Positions 8,075-16,080 are shown, counted from the stretch's first letter. The stretch is 64,000 bases of DNA from Variovorax sp. PBL-E5 (GCF_901827185.1 NZ_LR594672.1:682001-746000), one strand, 5' to 3'. Made by a program: numbers and translations. The notes: a model not told the origin generated them from the sequence alone.

Positions 8075-8446
8075 CTAGGCTGCGCGGCGCGCGCGCCACT
8101 TCAGGAAGTTGACCACAGGTGCTGCGCCGCAGGGGGCGTGCGCCAAATGCGGCTGACCAAGAAGCTCAGCCATCAACAGGCGCTCGGGGCTGCCAGGAGG
8201 CTGCTGCCGCAGGTGTGTGAGGTCGGGGGCACGGAGGTCGGCGTACGGAAGGGCTTTGATGGCAAACGCCGCAAAGTCTTGCCAAGGCAGAGCGACGTAG
8301 GGCGCCCCGAGCGCCGTTTCGAGCGGCGCGGCCAGGGCGTACTGGCCTGCTCGTGTCAACCACACGCGGCCATCCGCGGCCACGAGGACCAGATGCCGAA
8401 AGGTGTTCCAGAATTCCTTGGAGGGTGACGAGGTACGCGCAGCCAT
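8075..8446 (-). CDS. hypothetical protein
   Basis: A 123-residue protein with balanced composition (VLVAADGRVWLTRAG near residue 22, then an Ala/Leu/Pro-rich second half) and a basic end, LKWRARRAA. No family recognised and no clear ribosome site. It sits between ssb and the queuosine-salvage-like gene on the same strand. An overlapping frame on the other strand (8003-8428) is low-complexity and Arg/Cys-rich, so I prefer this one. Confidence 0.5.
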   Translation of the reverse strand: MAARTSSPSKEFWNTFRHLVLVAADGRVWLTRAGQYALAAPLETALGAPYVALPWQDFAAFAIKALPYADLRAPDLTHLRQQPPGSPERLLMAELLGQPHLAHAPCGAAPVVNFLKWRARRAA

Positions 8447-8512
8447 CGGCTGAATCTAGCACGCGGGTTTCACATCACAAAATCCAAGAGAAAACGCGTT
8501 CTCCCCAATGAC

Positions 8513-8536
8513 AAAGGACCGGTGGTCCGGTCCTTT
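8513..8536. repeat. 10-bp inverted repeat, possible weak terminator
   Basis: AAAGGACCGG (8513-8522) and CCGGTCCTTT (8527-8536) form a perfect stem with a TGGT loop, 25 bases beyond the ssb stop codon. No U-run follows in either direction, so termination is uncertain. A run of eight or more G residues lies between it and ssb. Confidence 0.5.
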
Positions 8537-8560
8537 GAGCTTGGGGGGGGAGGGAGGCTA

Positions 8561-8914
8561 TCAGGCGCCGGATGCGGCCTCGTCGCGCTTGCCCAGCAGC
8601 TGGAGCTCGCGGCCGACGATTTCGGTCGTGTACTTCTCCACGCCATCCTTGTCGGTGTACTTGCGCGTGCGCAGCTTGCCCTCGATGTAGACCTGGCGCC
8701 CCTTGGTGACGTATTGGGCCACCACGTCGGCCAGCTTGCCGTACACGGTCACACGGTGCCACTCCGTCTGTTCCTTGCGCTCGCCCGACTCCTTGTCGGT
8801 CCAGCGTTCGCTCGTGGCGACACTGAAGTTCGCGACGGCCTCGCCGGAAGGCAGGATGTTCATTTCCGGGTCGTTGCCAAGGTTGCCGACGATGATGACT
8901 TTGTTGATGGACAT
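8561..8914 (-). CDS. ssb: single-stranded DNA-binding protein
   Basis: A 117-residue OB-fold [22 protein letters not shown] at the start, then [49 protein letters not shown] and [13 protein letters not shown] follow the bacterial SSB order. It coats single-stranded DNA during replication and repair. It ends KRDEAASGA just after the OB fold: the Gly/Pro/Gln-rich linker and the acidic DFDDDIPF-type tail that recruits partners in chromosomal SSB are missing. Such short SSBs occur in phages and plasmids. No strong ribosome site is seen before ATG 8914. Confidence 0.93.
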   Translation of the reverse strand: MSINKVIIVGNLGNDPEMNILPSGEAVANFSVATSERWTDKESGERKEQTEWHRVTVYGKLADVVAQYVTKGRQVYIEGKLRTRKYTDKDGVEKYTTEIVGRELQLLGKRDEAASGA

Positions 8915-8969
8915 GGAAGGTTCAGTTCGAAGTGAGAGTGAGTTGTGGGAGGAGGGGGTGGGAAAGGGG

Positions 8970-9356
8970 TCAGTGCAGGTGCGCGCTCAGCGCGCCCGAG
9001 GCTTGAAGTTGTGTAGAGAGGCCCAAGCGTTTGAGGGTCAGGGTTGCGACGTTGAGCGCGACGTCATCAGGCCCTGAGAACCGAGCGACATCGACGGCAG
9101 CGGCGAAGGGCGGCAGGAGCGCCGCGGCGTCCTCAATGGGGAGCCCGTCATCCTCGGCAAGCGCCGCAACGAGTTGCAGGAGGTCCTCGACTTGAGCTGT
9201 TGGAAGCCCTACGCAGTGCAGCGCCTCGAGCTGACGCGCGAGAGCATCCAGGACCGGCGGGTCGAGGACGACGAGGAAAGAGCCCAGAGAAGGACGGAAC
9301 CTTGTCTGGCTGCTTGCCTGTCGGTAGACACTGTAGAGGGGGAAGAACCTTCGCAT
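8970..9356 (-). CDS. hypothetical protein upstream of ssb
   Basis: A 128-residue protein ending 55 bases before ssb on the same strand, so possibly co-transcribed. Leu/Ala-rich helices dominate ([20 protein letters not shown] at about residue 60). No family recognised. The ribosome site is weak; a GGCTAAAC-like core (about 9402-9412, leftward) lies about 50 bases upstream. Confidence 0.5.
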   Translation of the reverse strand: MRRFFPLYSVYRQASSQTRFRPSLGSFLVVLDPPVLDALARQLEALHCVGLPTAQVEDLLQLVAALAEDDGLPIEDAAALLPPFAAAVDVARFSGPDDVALNVATLTLKRLGLSTQLQASGALSAHLH

Positions 9357-9543
9357 TGCGGCTCATGCCCGCGGAGCTGTGATGCGACTTGTAGAAAGAC
9401 GAGTTTAGCCCTCGACCTAAAACAATGCTTACGGGATGCATTTTAGGTGTGCTACAATGGCTGCGCTTTAGATTGATGAAAGCGGCTTAAAGTGATTCAT
9501 TCCGCTCCCGTTCCCCTGTAGCTAAGTTGGCGAGGAAACCGCC

Positions 9544-9765
9544 TTGAAAATCAAACCCATGTCCAAGTCCCAAGCAATCTCTCTGGCGAAGCTCTTCGCC
9601 TTGCAAATCTCCGCCCAAGCTATGCTCGTCACCGATGGCATGACCATGGAGCGCGCCTGCCTCGCGGTCAGCGCGGTGATGTTCGTCCTGCCTTTCATCT
9701 CCCGCTCCGTTCGCAGCTTCTACCGCAGCGCGCTCGGCCCGCTGCCGGGGCTCATCCGCCCGTAA
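9544..9765 (+). CDS. small protein with one predicted membrane segment
   Basis: 73 residues from TTG 9544, with GAGGAA about 9 bases upstream (a downstream ATG at 9559 is possible). Residues 42-60 (VSAVMFVLPFISRSVRSFY) could form a membrane helix followed by a basic stretch. The upstream region has a good -10 (TACAAT, near 9455). It overlaps the convergent gene at 9752 by 14 bases. Unknown function. Confidence 0.5.
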   Translation: MKIKPMSKSQAISLAKLFALQISAQAMLVTDGMTMERACLAVSAVMFVLPFISRSVRSFYRSALGPLPGLIRP

Positions 9766-10159
9766 CTCGCGCCCAGACCTGGCTCTCCATCCGCGCGAGG
9801 GCCATGTCCATCAAGGGATGCAGGCGCCTCGTGAGGGCACAGGGCCCAGAGAGCTGGCCGTCGACGTCGGTGCAGGCGAGCTCCGGGCCACCCATCATCT
9901 CAGGGTCGTACTCGTACGCGCAGAGCTGCACCCGTTGCTCGCCGGCGAACAGCGCAAACTGAACCCGAGTGGGGTCGACCTGGCTGAAGAGCACGCGCAG
10001 CTGTGCCTGGGCGCTGCCATCCCTTGCCGACTGCTCGTTGAGTTCGGCCAGCCCGAGCAAAACCGCGTCGACGAGGTGGGCCGACTGAGCGCCTTGCATC
10101 TCAAGGACGGCGAGCGCCTGGCTGCGGCTGAAGGGACGAGGGGTCGTGGTGGTTGTCAT
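9752..10159 (-). CDS. hypothetical protein
   Basis: A 135-residue soluble protein beginning MTTTTTPRPFSRSQALAV, with a mixed alpha/beta body and an acidic middle (YEYDPEMMGGPELACTDVDG). AGGAAG lies about 13 bases before the ATG. No family recognised. Its 3' end overlaps that of the small gene on the other strand. Confidence 0.6.
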   Translation of the reverse strand: MTTTTTPRPFSRSQALAVLEMQGAQSAHLVDAVLLGLAELNEQSARDGSAQAQLRVLFSQVDPTRVQFALFAGEQRVQLCAYEYDPEMMGGPELACTDVDGQLSGPCALTRRLHPLMDMALARMESQVWARVTGG

Positions 10160-10219
10160 GGATGAAAAGTGGCTTCCTGCTCCCGTCTAGAACACGCAGC
10201 CGGAAATCTAAATCCATGG

Positions 10220-10227
10220 GCTATAGG
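10220..10227 (+). promoter_or_regulatory. CTATAG-type promoter-like core
   Basis: GCTATAGG, 55 bases upstream of ATG 10282 on the same strand. Confidence 0.5.
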
Positions 10228-10281
10228 TGAGGCCTCGGCCGTCGCGTGCGCCGCACGCATCCGAGGCTCCGCCTATTCGCC

Positions 10282-10602
10282 ATGACTCAAGCTACACTCG
10301 CCTCGGTCCTTTCGTTTCTCCTGCCGTGCCTGCTGTACGCGCAGGCCATCCTGCGCCTCTTCAAGGCGGCGTCCCTCAAGCGCGCCTGGTACACCGTTGC
10401 TCCTGCCATCAGCTTTGCCTTCACGTCCCTGTGGCTTTCGAGTTCCATCCGGTCGCACTGGGCAGGCGGTCTGCCGGCGGAATCCGTACAGGCACAACTG
10501 AGCATCGGACCGCTCTTCTTCGGCTTCCTGCTGGTGCTGGTCGAGGTCCCATTCCTGGCTGCATGGCTATACACGGCACGAGCACCCAAGCGGCGCGCGT
10601 GA
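10282..10602 (+). CDS. small membrane protein, three predicted segments
   Basis: 106 residues with hydrophobic segments at about 4-24, 36-54 and 74-98, and a basic end (RAPKRRA). I chose ATG 10282 because the first membrane segment starts directly after it; the frame is open from 10246. No clear ribosome site. No family recognised. Confidence 0.6.
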   Translation: MTQATLASVLSFLLPCLLYAQAILRLFKAASLKRAWYTVAPAISFAFTSLWLSSSIRSHWAGGLPAESVQAQLSIGPLFFGFLLVLVEVPFLAAWLYTARAPKRRA

Positions 10603-10670
10603 GTGTTTTTTGCTGACATCCAGAGAGGCCCGCTATCAATCTTCAACCTCAGACCCCTTTTCTCGACCGC

Positions 10671-11063
10671 ATGAGCCAGCTTGCGGCAGGAATGCGTACC
10701 AACTTCATCCAGCTGCAAGGCGCCATCGAAGCGGCCCGCAGCCGTCAACTGACGCCGGGACGCTTCGTCGTGCTGAAAGACACCGACGAGTTGGCCCTTG
10801 TGCTGCGCTACAACGACGCGGAGCTCTCGCTGTACCCAGGCCACGACTACCCCGTGGTGGTGCGCACCGGCCTCGGCGAGCAGGAATGTGCGCTAGAGGA
10901 CCTGCACATGAGCCCCCTCGACCAGGTTGTCGCCGTACTCGAGGACGACCGCCAAGTTTGGGTTCGCGCAGTGCAGACCGGCGCAGGCTGGGTCCTCCAC
11001 GACGCTCAAGGCCGAGCGCTTGCCCTCGACCAGCTGGTCGAGTTGCACGCGGATTCGTTCTGA
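10671..11063 (+). CDS. hypothetical protein
   Basis: A 130-residue protein with a helical start and a beta-rich body in two related halves (GRFVVLKDTDELALVLRYND and VVAVLEDDRQVWVRAVQTGA), suggesting an internal duplication of a small barrel-like unit. No family recognised. A clear terminator follows eleven bases after the stop. Confidence 0.65.
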   Translation: MSQLAAGMRTNFIQLQGAIEAARSRQLTPGRFVVLKDTDELALVLRYNDAELSLYPGHDYPVVVRTGLGEQECALEDLHMSPLDQVVAVLEDDRQVWVRAVQTGAGWVLHDAQGRALALDQLVELHADSF

Positions 11064-11073
11064 CCTTCCTTCC

Positions 11074-11101
11074 AAGTCGCCCCATTGGGCGACTTTCTTT
11101 T
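11074..11101 (+). terminator. intrinsic terminator
   Basis: A 9-bp perfect stem (AAGTCGCCC at 11074-11082 with GGGCGACTT at 11087-11095) is followed by TCTTTT. Confidence 0.9.
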
Positions 11102-11149
11102 GGCTAAACGCGCCAGCTACAGGTTGCGTCTTCGAACCCACAACACGCC

Positions 11150-11890
11150 ATGAATCGTCGTTTCGCCCGCTTCCTCCTACTGCCCGTGTTTGGCGTGCTT
11201 CTCAGCGCCTTGATGGGGTGCACCGGGAAACCGGACCTTGACATCGTCGCTCAGTGCATTGCCGACAAGGCGACGCCAGCTGAAGTTTCGCGGTATGGCT
11301 CCCTGCTCGTGAGCGAGGGCAAGGTGACGCCGGACCGCTGGGCGAGCGTTGGTTGCAAGGGCGGGTGGGCGGTGGCCACGGACAAGGAAGCCCGCCAGAG
11401 CGTTGCGGAGAAGCTCCCTGAACTCCTGGTCCCCGACCCGGAGTTCCGAGCGGGCGCGTTCAGCGCCTTGCTGGGTGACGGCGCGACGTTAGAGCAACGT
11501 AAAGCAGTGGCGTCCCTTGGCCTCAAGCTGGAGGACTTTGCGAACTTGCGAGAAGAAGCCTTGAACTGCATCCAGGCACCGGAGGCGGTGCTCCTAATGA
11601 TGGCGGAAAGCGACCTTCCATTCGCCATCGCAGTGCTCGGGAGTCGCGCTGACATCGGCGAACCCGCGCACGCGAGGGCGCTCGCTGCGGCGCTGCTGAC
11701 CCAGGTCAGCCAGACCGCGAGCCTGAAACGCACCCAGCAGTGCGAGGGCGCTAAGGACACTGAATTTCGCGCGTACGCCGCGGAGCTGGAGAGCTTCATG
11801 GCGGGCACGCATCCGTGGGCGCCGGGGTGCCGCGCTGAGATGGACGACAAGGGCATGACGCTCTCGTGCCGGGGCGTCGACAAGCCGTAG
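11150..11890 (+). CDS. predicted lipoprotein
   Basis: A 246-residue exported protein. The N terminus MNRRFARFLLLPVFGVLL is followed by a lipobox (LMGC, Cys24), so it should be lipid-anchored at the periplasmic face of a membrane. The mature part is helical with six or more Cys residues in spaced pairs that may form disulfides. No family recognised. A TAAACG core (about 11103) lies 45 bases upstream. Confidence 0.75.
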   Translation: MNRRFARFLLLPVFGVLLSALMGCTGKPDLDIVAQCIADKATPAEVSRYGSLLVSEGKVTPDRWASVGCKGGWAVATDKEARQSVAEKLPELLVPDPEFRAGAFSALLGDGATLEQRKAVASLGLKLEDFANLREEALNCIQAPEAVLLMMAESDLPFAIAVLGSRADIGEPAHARALAAALLTQVSQTASLKRTQQCEGAKDTEFRAYAAELESFMAGTHPWAPGCRAEMDDKGMTLSCRGVDKP

Positions 11891-11975
11891 GCCTATATCC
11901 GCGGGCCGCCCGGCCCGGCGGCGCTGCGCCGTTGTAGCTACACGCAGGGTATTCCACCACTAGGACACCTGCACA

Positions 11976-12818
11976 ATGCAAATTCGCACAATCGCTCTCG
12001 ACACCGAGACCACGGGCCTGGACGCCGGCGCAGACCGGCTCATCGAAATCGCAGCGCTCGACTTCGACCCCGAGACCGGCCTGCCCACCGGCAACACCTT
12101 TCACCGGTTCATCAACCCCGAACGGGAAATTCCCCTCGAGGTCTCCCGGGTGCACGGCAAGACCTGGTCCGACCTGAAGAGCGAACCTGTCTTCAAGGAG
12201 GTCGTGAAGGACTTCAAGGAGTTCATCGCCGGGCAACACGTGGTCATCCACAACGCGCCCTTCGACCTGCGCTTCCTCGACGAGGAACTGCGCTTGGTCC
12301 GCGGAGGCAAGATGGATAAAATCGTCGAGCGCACGACTGACACGCTGGCGATGTCGCGGCGGCACACGACGGCCAAGGTTCACACCCTGGACGCGCTGTG
12401 CGACCGCTACGGCATCGACCGCACCAAGCGCGTGCTCCACGGGGCCTTCGTCGACTGCGAAATGCTCGCAGCCGTGTATCCACCCCTTCTGGCAGACGCC
12501 AACCAGCTTGTCGCGCGCCTCAATGCCGTGCTGCCGTTTCCCCTCGGAGATGCGGTGCCTGATTCCATTGAGGGCATGGCCAAGCGCGCGCTGTTGCTGG
12601 CCGACCTCAAGAAGGTCCTGGAAAAGGAGTACGACCGCTATACCGAGCCTGTCAAGAAGCTGACCGCCGGCAAGGACTTTGCGACCGAGCTCTTTGAGGT
12701 CACATACACCCCCAGCACCAAGACCGACTGGAAGAAGGTGCAGGCCAACCACCTCGAAGGGGTGGACCTCAAGCAGTACCAAACGCCGTCGAGTAGCATG
12801 TACATCCGCTACGTGTGA
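11976..12818 (+). CDS. DnaQ-like 3'-5' exonuclease
   Basis: A 280-residue DEDDh-type exonuclease. Motif I is DTETTGLDAGADRLIEIAAL (Asp9, Glu11), motif II HNAPFDLRFLDEE, motif III HGAFVDCEMLAAVY (His and Asp). Residues 1-175 match the epsilon proofreading subunit of DNA polymerase III; the last 100 residues (KKVLEKEYDRYTEPVKKL and so on) are extra and of unknown role. It may proofread or trim DNA or RNA ends. A second, different DnaQ-like gene lies at 25.8 kb, and the DNA polymerase has its own exonuclease domain. A strong terminator follows. Confidence 0.9.
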   Translation: MQIRTIALDTETTGLDAGADRLIEIAALDFDPETGLPTGNTFHRFINPEREIPLEVSRVHGKTWSDLKSEPVFKEVVKDFKEFIAGQHVVIHNAPFDLRFLDEELRLVRGGKMDKIVERTTDTLAMSRRHTTAKVHTLDALCDRYGIDRTKRVLHGAFVDCEMLAAVYPPLLADANQLVARLNAVLPFPLGDAVPDSIEGMAKRALLLADLKKVLEKEYDRYTEPVKKLTAGKDFATELFEVTYTPSTKTDWKKVQANHLEGVDLKQYQTPSSSMYIRYV

Positions 12819-12824
12819 TTCCCG

Positions 12825-12852
12825 AAACCAGCCCTTGCGGCTGGTTTTTCTT
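12825..12852 (+). terminator. intrinsic terminator of the exonuclease gene
   Basis: A 9-bp perfect stem (AAACCAGCC at 12825-12833 with GGCTGGTTT at 12839-12847) is followed by TTCTTTT. Confidence 0.9.
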
Positions 12853-12877
12853 TTGCCCGATGCGGAAGGTCACAATA

Positions 12878-12909
12878 GAAAAGGCCCCTGACACGAATGT
12901 CAGGGGCCT
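12878..12909 (-). terminator. intrinsic terminator of the DHH-like gene
   Basis: A 12-bp perfect stem (AGGCCCCTGACA at 12882-12893) closed by a four-base loop is followed leftward by TTTTCTATT. Confidence 0.9.
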
Positions 12910-12924
12910 CGAATGTTGATGTAG

Positions 12925-13692
12925 TCAGTGGCGGGGTAGGTAGCCACCGGCGAAACCGCGTTGGGGGTCGCCGTAGAGCCGAGCCAATCCACAGTTGTCC
13001 ATCCATGCCTGCACCAGGTGCGCAGGCGCGCTCCTGATGCCGGCCTTGAGCTGCTTCGCATCCTGGCGCCTCACGTAGATGTAGGGCATGCCGAGACGTG
13101 CGGATGCCTCGCTCACTTCCGTGGGCGGCTCCTCGATGAACGCGACCTGCTCGCCGGCCAGCGAGATGCGTGGAGCTGCCTCCAGAAGCTTCGACGCATG
13201 GTCAATCTGGCGATGCAGTTCAACCTCGGTCAGGCCCCTGGCCCGGCAGCGACTCGCGATGCGCCAGGCGGCCAGCTCCTCAGGGGTTACGCCCGGGCAT
13301 CGACCTTGGTAGGCCGAAGTCAGGCAGTGGTCCGCCGCAGCGATGACCAGCTGTTGCTGGGTGGGGTTCACGCCGATGAAGCGCAAGAACTGGCCAAGCG
13401 ACGAACCCTCGAAGTACTGCTCCGGCGGCATCCCGTATCCGGGGTCGCCCGGGTGGTGATGGTCGATGATGTCGTCGGGCCTCAGCCCCATGACGGCGCA
13501 CTCCACAAACACCTGGTGTGCGCCCACGGGAATGAGAGCGGTGACACCATTTGCTTGATAGGCTTCGTGCGAGTGGACGATGTTCCCGCCGACGGTTGCA
13601 AAACCGAAGGCGAGCCCGCGCTCTTCACAGATGCGGGCAATTTCCTGCATTTCGTGGTCCGGAGCGCCGAGTACGAAAAAATATGTTTTCAT
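12925..13692 (-). CDS. DHH-phosphoesterase-like protein
   Basis: A 255-residue protein. The segment VFVECAVMGLRPDDIIDHHH followed by PGDPGYG (about residues 62-88) resembles the DHH metal-binding motif, and IAAADHCLTSAYQGRCPGV (about 117-135) follows it; spaced His/Asp/Cys residues would suit a metallo-hydrolase. DHH enzymes cleave phosphodiesters in single-stranded DNA, nanoRNA or cyclic dinucleotides. No DHHA1 domain is obvious, so the assignment is tentative. A TCGCTATACG core lies 38 bases before ATG 13692 and a terminator follows: a single-gene unit. Confidence 0.6.
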   Translation of the reverse strand: MKTYFFVLGAPDHEMQEIARICEERGLAFGFATVGGNIVHSHEAYQANGVTALIPVGAHQVFVECAVMGLRPDDIIDHHHPGDPGYGMPPEQYFEGSSLGQFLRFIGVNPTQQQLVIAAADHCLTSAYQGRCPGVTPEELAAWRIASRCRARGLTEVELHRQIDHASKLLEAAPRISLAGEQVAFIEEPPTEVSEASARLGMPYIYVRRQDAKQLKAGIRSAPAHLVQAWMDNCGLARLYGDPQRGFAGGYLPRH

Positions 13693-13729
13693 GTTGACTC
13701 AACGTTCAAATAGTTAAATGTTCCTGGGC

Positions 13730-13739
13730 CGTATAGCGA
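13730..13739 (-). promoter_or_regulatory. CTATAG-type promoter-like core
   Basis: Leftward TCGCTATACG, 38 bases upstream of ATG 13692. Confidence 0.55.
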
Positions 13740-13891
13740 GCGGCCCGAACGTCTGCGGCGTTTAAGGGCCCGCGGGCGGAACGCGTTTAGGTACGAGAGC
13801 TCGGACTCCGCATCGCCCTCCAGGGAAGGCGCAACAGGCAGGCTGGCCAAGCTTGACGTCCACGCGGCTAAAACCGGACGCTAAATAGGCC

Positions 13892-14131
13892 ATGACCCGT
13901 TCGTATGCAACCGACCGGCCAGCACAGCATGTTTGGCACATCACGTATTCCAGCAAGAGCGGGCAGCCGCTAGTGCCGGTTGCGGACGCCCACTTGCAGG
14001 CCGAGTCGTTGCACCTGGAGGTACTCGCGCTTCGCTTGCTGTACGCGCAGCAGCGCGAACGCATCGCGCAGCTCGAGGCGCAGTTGCAGGCCCGCTCGAG
14101 CGGGTCGATTTCCCTCACTTCCCCCCAATGA
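13892..14131 (+). CDS. small hypothetical protein
   Basis: 79 residues: an N-terminal part (HVWHITYSSKSGQPLVPVAD) and a helix likely to form a coiled coil (about residues 37-68, LHLEVLALRLLYAQQRERIA). The stop codon overlaps the next ATG (ATGA at 14128-14131), which supports both genes being real and coupled. No ribosome site; GCTAAATAGG sits directly before ATG, so the transcript may be leaderless. Confidence 0.6.
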   Translation: MTRSYATDRPAQHVWHITYSSKSGQPLVPVADAHLQAESLHLEVLALRLLYAQQRERIAQLEAQLQARSSGSISLTSPQ

Positions 14132-14358
14132 CCGATTTAGCAAAGCCCGATTTCGAATACCGCGTGACGTACGCGGTTGTGCCTTCCGACTTTCCGGACC
14201 ACGCTCGCGTGGCTGAGGACATGTCAAGGATTTCGCCCAAGCCGCCCAAGGGCGGGGGCTGGCAACTGGCTGGGTCGACGCCGGTTCAGAACGCGAAGGG
14301 CTGCGTCATCTTCTACCAGTGGGAGCGCCCGGCCCGCGAGCGCGCTCCGGCCGGCTGA
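14128..14358 (+). CDS. small hypothetical protein
   Basis: 76 residues, coupled to the upstream gene by an ATGA overlap. Its layout (FEYRVTYAVV, then GGGWQLAGSTPVQNAKGCV) is reminiscent of short DUF1737/DUF4177-type beta-alpha-beta proteins, but I am not confident of the family. A membrane-protein gene follows 6 bases later, so three genes form one small operon. Confidence 0.6.
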   Translation: MTDLAKPDFEYRVTYAVVPSDFPDHARVAEDMSRISPKPPKGGGWQLAGSTPVQNAKGCVIFYQWERPARERAPAG

Positions 14359-14364
14359 GGCGCC

Positions 14365-14793
14365 ATGGACGCCGAGCTCCGTTCGCTTGCGGTGGACGTG
14401 CTGTTGCCAGCCTGGGGCTGGCGCTGGGCGTTCATCATCGGGGTGGGCGTCCTGCCCTTTGCACTGCCCGCCATACTCCCCCTTCAGTGGAAGGACGTTG
14501 TCAAATCCGAGCTCCAGCACATCTGCGGTGTTGTAGGGTTGATGCTGTGCTTTCTCAGTTTTGGACTTGCTGTGGATACGGTCTTGGTCGAAGCGAGAAG
14601 CTCGCTGGCGCTTGTGGAGACGCAGTGCAAGGTTGCGCAGGCCCCTGATAGCCGGTGGAGCCGGCTGCAGTGCGACCCGGGCGGCTTCTACTTCGTTGAG
14701 AAGCCCATCGACGCCGCCCCCGGCGAGACTCTTCTGGTCACGCACCTGAGGATGTCGGGTTGGGCTCTAAAGGCTGAGCGCATCGCGCCTTAA
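14365..14793 (+). CDS. membrane protein, two segments
   Basis: A 142-residue protein with membrane segments at about residues 17-40 and 50-72, and a C-terminal soluble domain of about 65 residues with two Cys (about residues 89 and 105). If the N terminus is cytoplasmic, so is this domain. It closes the three-gene operon 13892-14793. No family recognised. Confidence 0.6.
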   Translation: MDAELRSLAVDVLLPAWGWRWAFIIGVGVLPFALPAILPLQWKDVVKSELQHICGVVGLMLCFLSFGLAVDTVLVEARSSLALVETQCKVAQAPDSRWSRLQCDPGGFYFVEKPIDAAPGETLLVTHLRMSGWALKAERIAP

Positions 14794-14825
14794 AAAAGCC
14801 GCGGTGCCTGCAAGGCCCGAACGGC

Positions 14826-15350
14826 TCAAAGGCAGGCGAGGGCGAACCACCCGTCCGTGGGCCGGCCCAGGAGCCGGTCGACTGCCTGGCGAGCTTCCTC
14901 CGGCGTTCGAGCAAAGCCTGCGAGCAGCAGGGAAACGGCGCCCGCGCGGCGCGCGGCGAGAAGCTTCAGACAGGTAGTACGGCCCGGGCGGAAGGCCAGC
15001 TCGAGTGCCAGTCTCTCGACGCCCCGCTCGGCGAACAAGTCCAGGCGGCCCTCAATGACCCGTCCCTCGTGAAAGTACTCCTGTTTGGCGGTGCGAGTGA
15101 CGCGTGCGCCGTTTTTCTCCAAGACCCAAACAAGGAGGTCAAGCATCCGCTCAGTCTGCTCGCGTGCGAGCCGTCGGTCTGCGCGTGCCTTGGCCCATAG
15201 GCTCGGTGCAGCATTGCGCACCAAGCGGGCGAGCGATGGCCCGGCGGCCGCAGAAGCCACGTGTGCCGGAAGCAATGTGCCCTCCGAACCGGGCTCCCTG
15301 AGCGCCGGTGCGGAAGACGGGGCCTGAAGGTCGGTGTCGGAGGGCGGCAT
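14826..15350 (-). CDS. hypothetical protein, possible nuclease-like fold
   Basis: A 174-residue protein. The N-terminal 45 residues are Pro/Ala/Ser-rich and probably disordered. The rest has EYFHEGRVIEGRLDLFAERG, then RLALELAFRPGRTTC and GAVSLLLAG, an order (E, then D, then ExA followed by a basic helix) that recalls restriction-endonuclease-like folds but lacks a clean ExK. I treat that as a suggestion only. ATG 15350 has a weak AGG site. Confidence 0.55.
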   Translation of the reverse strand: MPPSDTDLQAPSSAPALREPGSEGTLLPAHVASAAAGPSLARLVRNAAPSLWAKARADRRLAREQTERMLDLLVWVLEKNGARVTRTAKQEYFHEGRVIEGRLDLFAERGVERLALELAFRPGRTTCLKLLAARRAGAVSLLLAGFARTPEEARQAVDRLLGRPTDGWFALACL

Positions 15351-15373
15351 TGTGGAGCCTCAGAGAAGGTTGG

Positions 15374-15481
15374 TCAGCTCTTCAGATGGAGCAGGTAGAT
15401 GAGGGCGCCGCCCAGGACGACGCTTAGGAGAACGCAGATTCCCGTGATGAGCTCTGCGTTTTGACGAAGCCAGCGTGTCAC
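15374..15481 (-). CDS. 35-residue single-pass membrane peptide
   Basis: GTG 15481 to TGA 15374. The product begins MTRWLRQNAELI, continues with a hydrophobic stretch (TGICVLLSVVLGGALIYLL) and ends HLKS. AGGGAG lies seven bases before GTG and a CTATACG core about 75 bases upstream. It sits alone between two larger genes on the same strand. Composition, ribosome site and promoter core support a real microprotein; function unknown. Confidence 0.6.
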   Translation of the reverse strand: MTRWLRQNAELITGICVLLSVVLGGALIYLLHLKS

Positions 15482-15553
15482 AGCGAGGCTCCCTGATGGG
15501 ATGAATTGTGGAATGGTCCGGACATGGCAAATGGGGTTAGAAAGTTGACAGCG

Positions 15554-15561
15554 CGTATAGG
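15554..15561 (-). promoter_or_regulatory. CTATAG-type promoter-like core
   Basis: Leftward CCTATACG, about 73 bases upstream of GTG 15481. Confidence 0.45.
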
Positions 15562-15568
15562 TAGCCGC

Positions 15569-15982
15569 TCAATTGAACGTGTTGAGCGGTTTCGTGTTGA
15601 GGAGCGTCAGGTACGGCCGCTTGAGCTGGTTGTGCTTGCTCGCGCTGAGGTATGTCGCGCCGTAGGCCACGGGCGGGGAGGCGAACGTGCGCTTGGGACC
15701 CGGGGTTGCGACTGCGACGTCAGTGACCTCGCCCAGGACCGCTTCATAGAAGGCTTCGTCCTGCTGGACCTGGGCGGTCGAAGCGGCCGCGGGGTCTCGC
15801 TTGCGGGTCATGCGCCTGGTGATGTAGGCGTTTACGCGCTTTGCTGGCTGGAGATAGGCCATCAGCAAGCCAGCAACGCCAAAGGCGACTAGTACCCAGT
15901 TTTGAAGAAAAAGGCCTACGGCCACGGTACCTGCCGCCAGAAGCCAATCCAGGGCGCCGAGATAACGAATGAGTTTTTCCAT
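15569..15982 (-). CDS. membrane protein, two segments
   Basis: 137 residues: two adjacent hydrophobic segments (about 10-28 and 29-46), a basic turn (RRMTRKRD) and a soluble tail ending NTKPLNTFN. No family recognised. It lies downstream of the DNA polymerase terminator and has no obvious ribosome site, so the start is tentative. Confidence 0.6.
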   Translation of the reverse strand: MEKLIRYLGALDWLLAAGTVAVGLFLQNWVLVAFGVAGLLMAYLQPAKRVNAYITRRMTRKRDPAAASTAQVQQDEAFYEAVLGEVTDVAVATPGPKRTFASPPVAYGATYLSASKHNQLKRPYLTLLNTKPLNTFN

Positions 15983-16047
15983 GATTCTGTTGGGGAGGGG
16001 TCCGCCTTGTAGAGAGGTGGTTTAGCCGGAGCCGCTCGTCGCGGGCG

Positions 16048-16080
16048 AAGAAAAAGAGCGTCGACGAATCGACGCTCTTT
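16048..16080 (-). terminator. intrinsic terminator of the DNA polymerase gene
   Basis: A 12-bp perfect stem (AAAGAGCGTCGA at 16053-16064 with its complement at 16069-16080) and a CGAA loop, followed leftward by TTCTTC. Confidence 0.9.

Noticed and set aside
8544..8552. Long G-run
   Set aside because: Isolated homopolymer between a hairpin and ssb; no repeat partner and no clear G-quadruplex pattern of four runs.
13762..14118. 118-residue leftward open frame
   Set aside because: Cys/Ser/Arg-rich shadow; the rightward genes 13892 and 14128 are linked by an ATGA overlap and are preferred.
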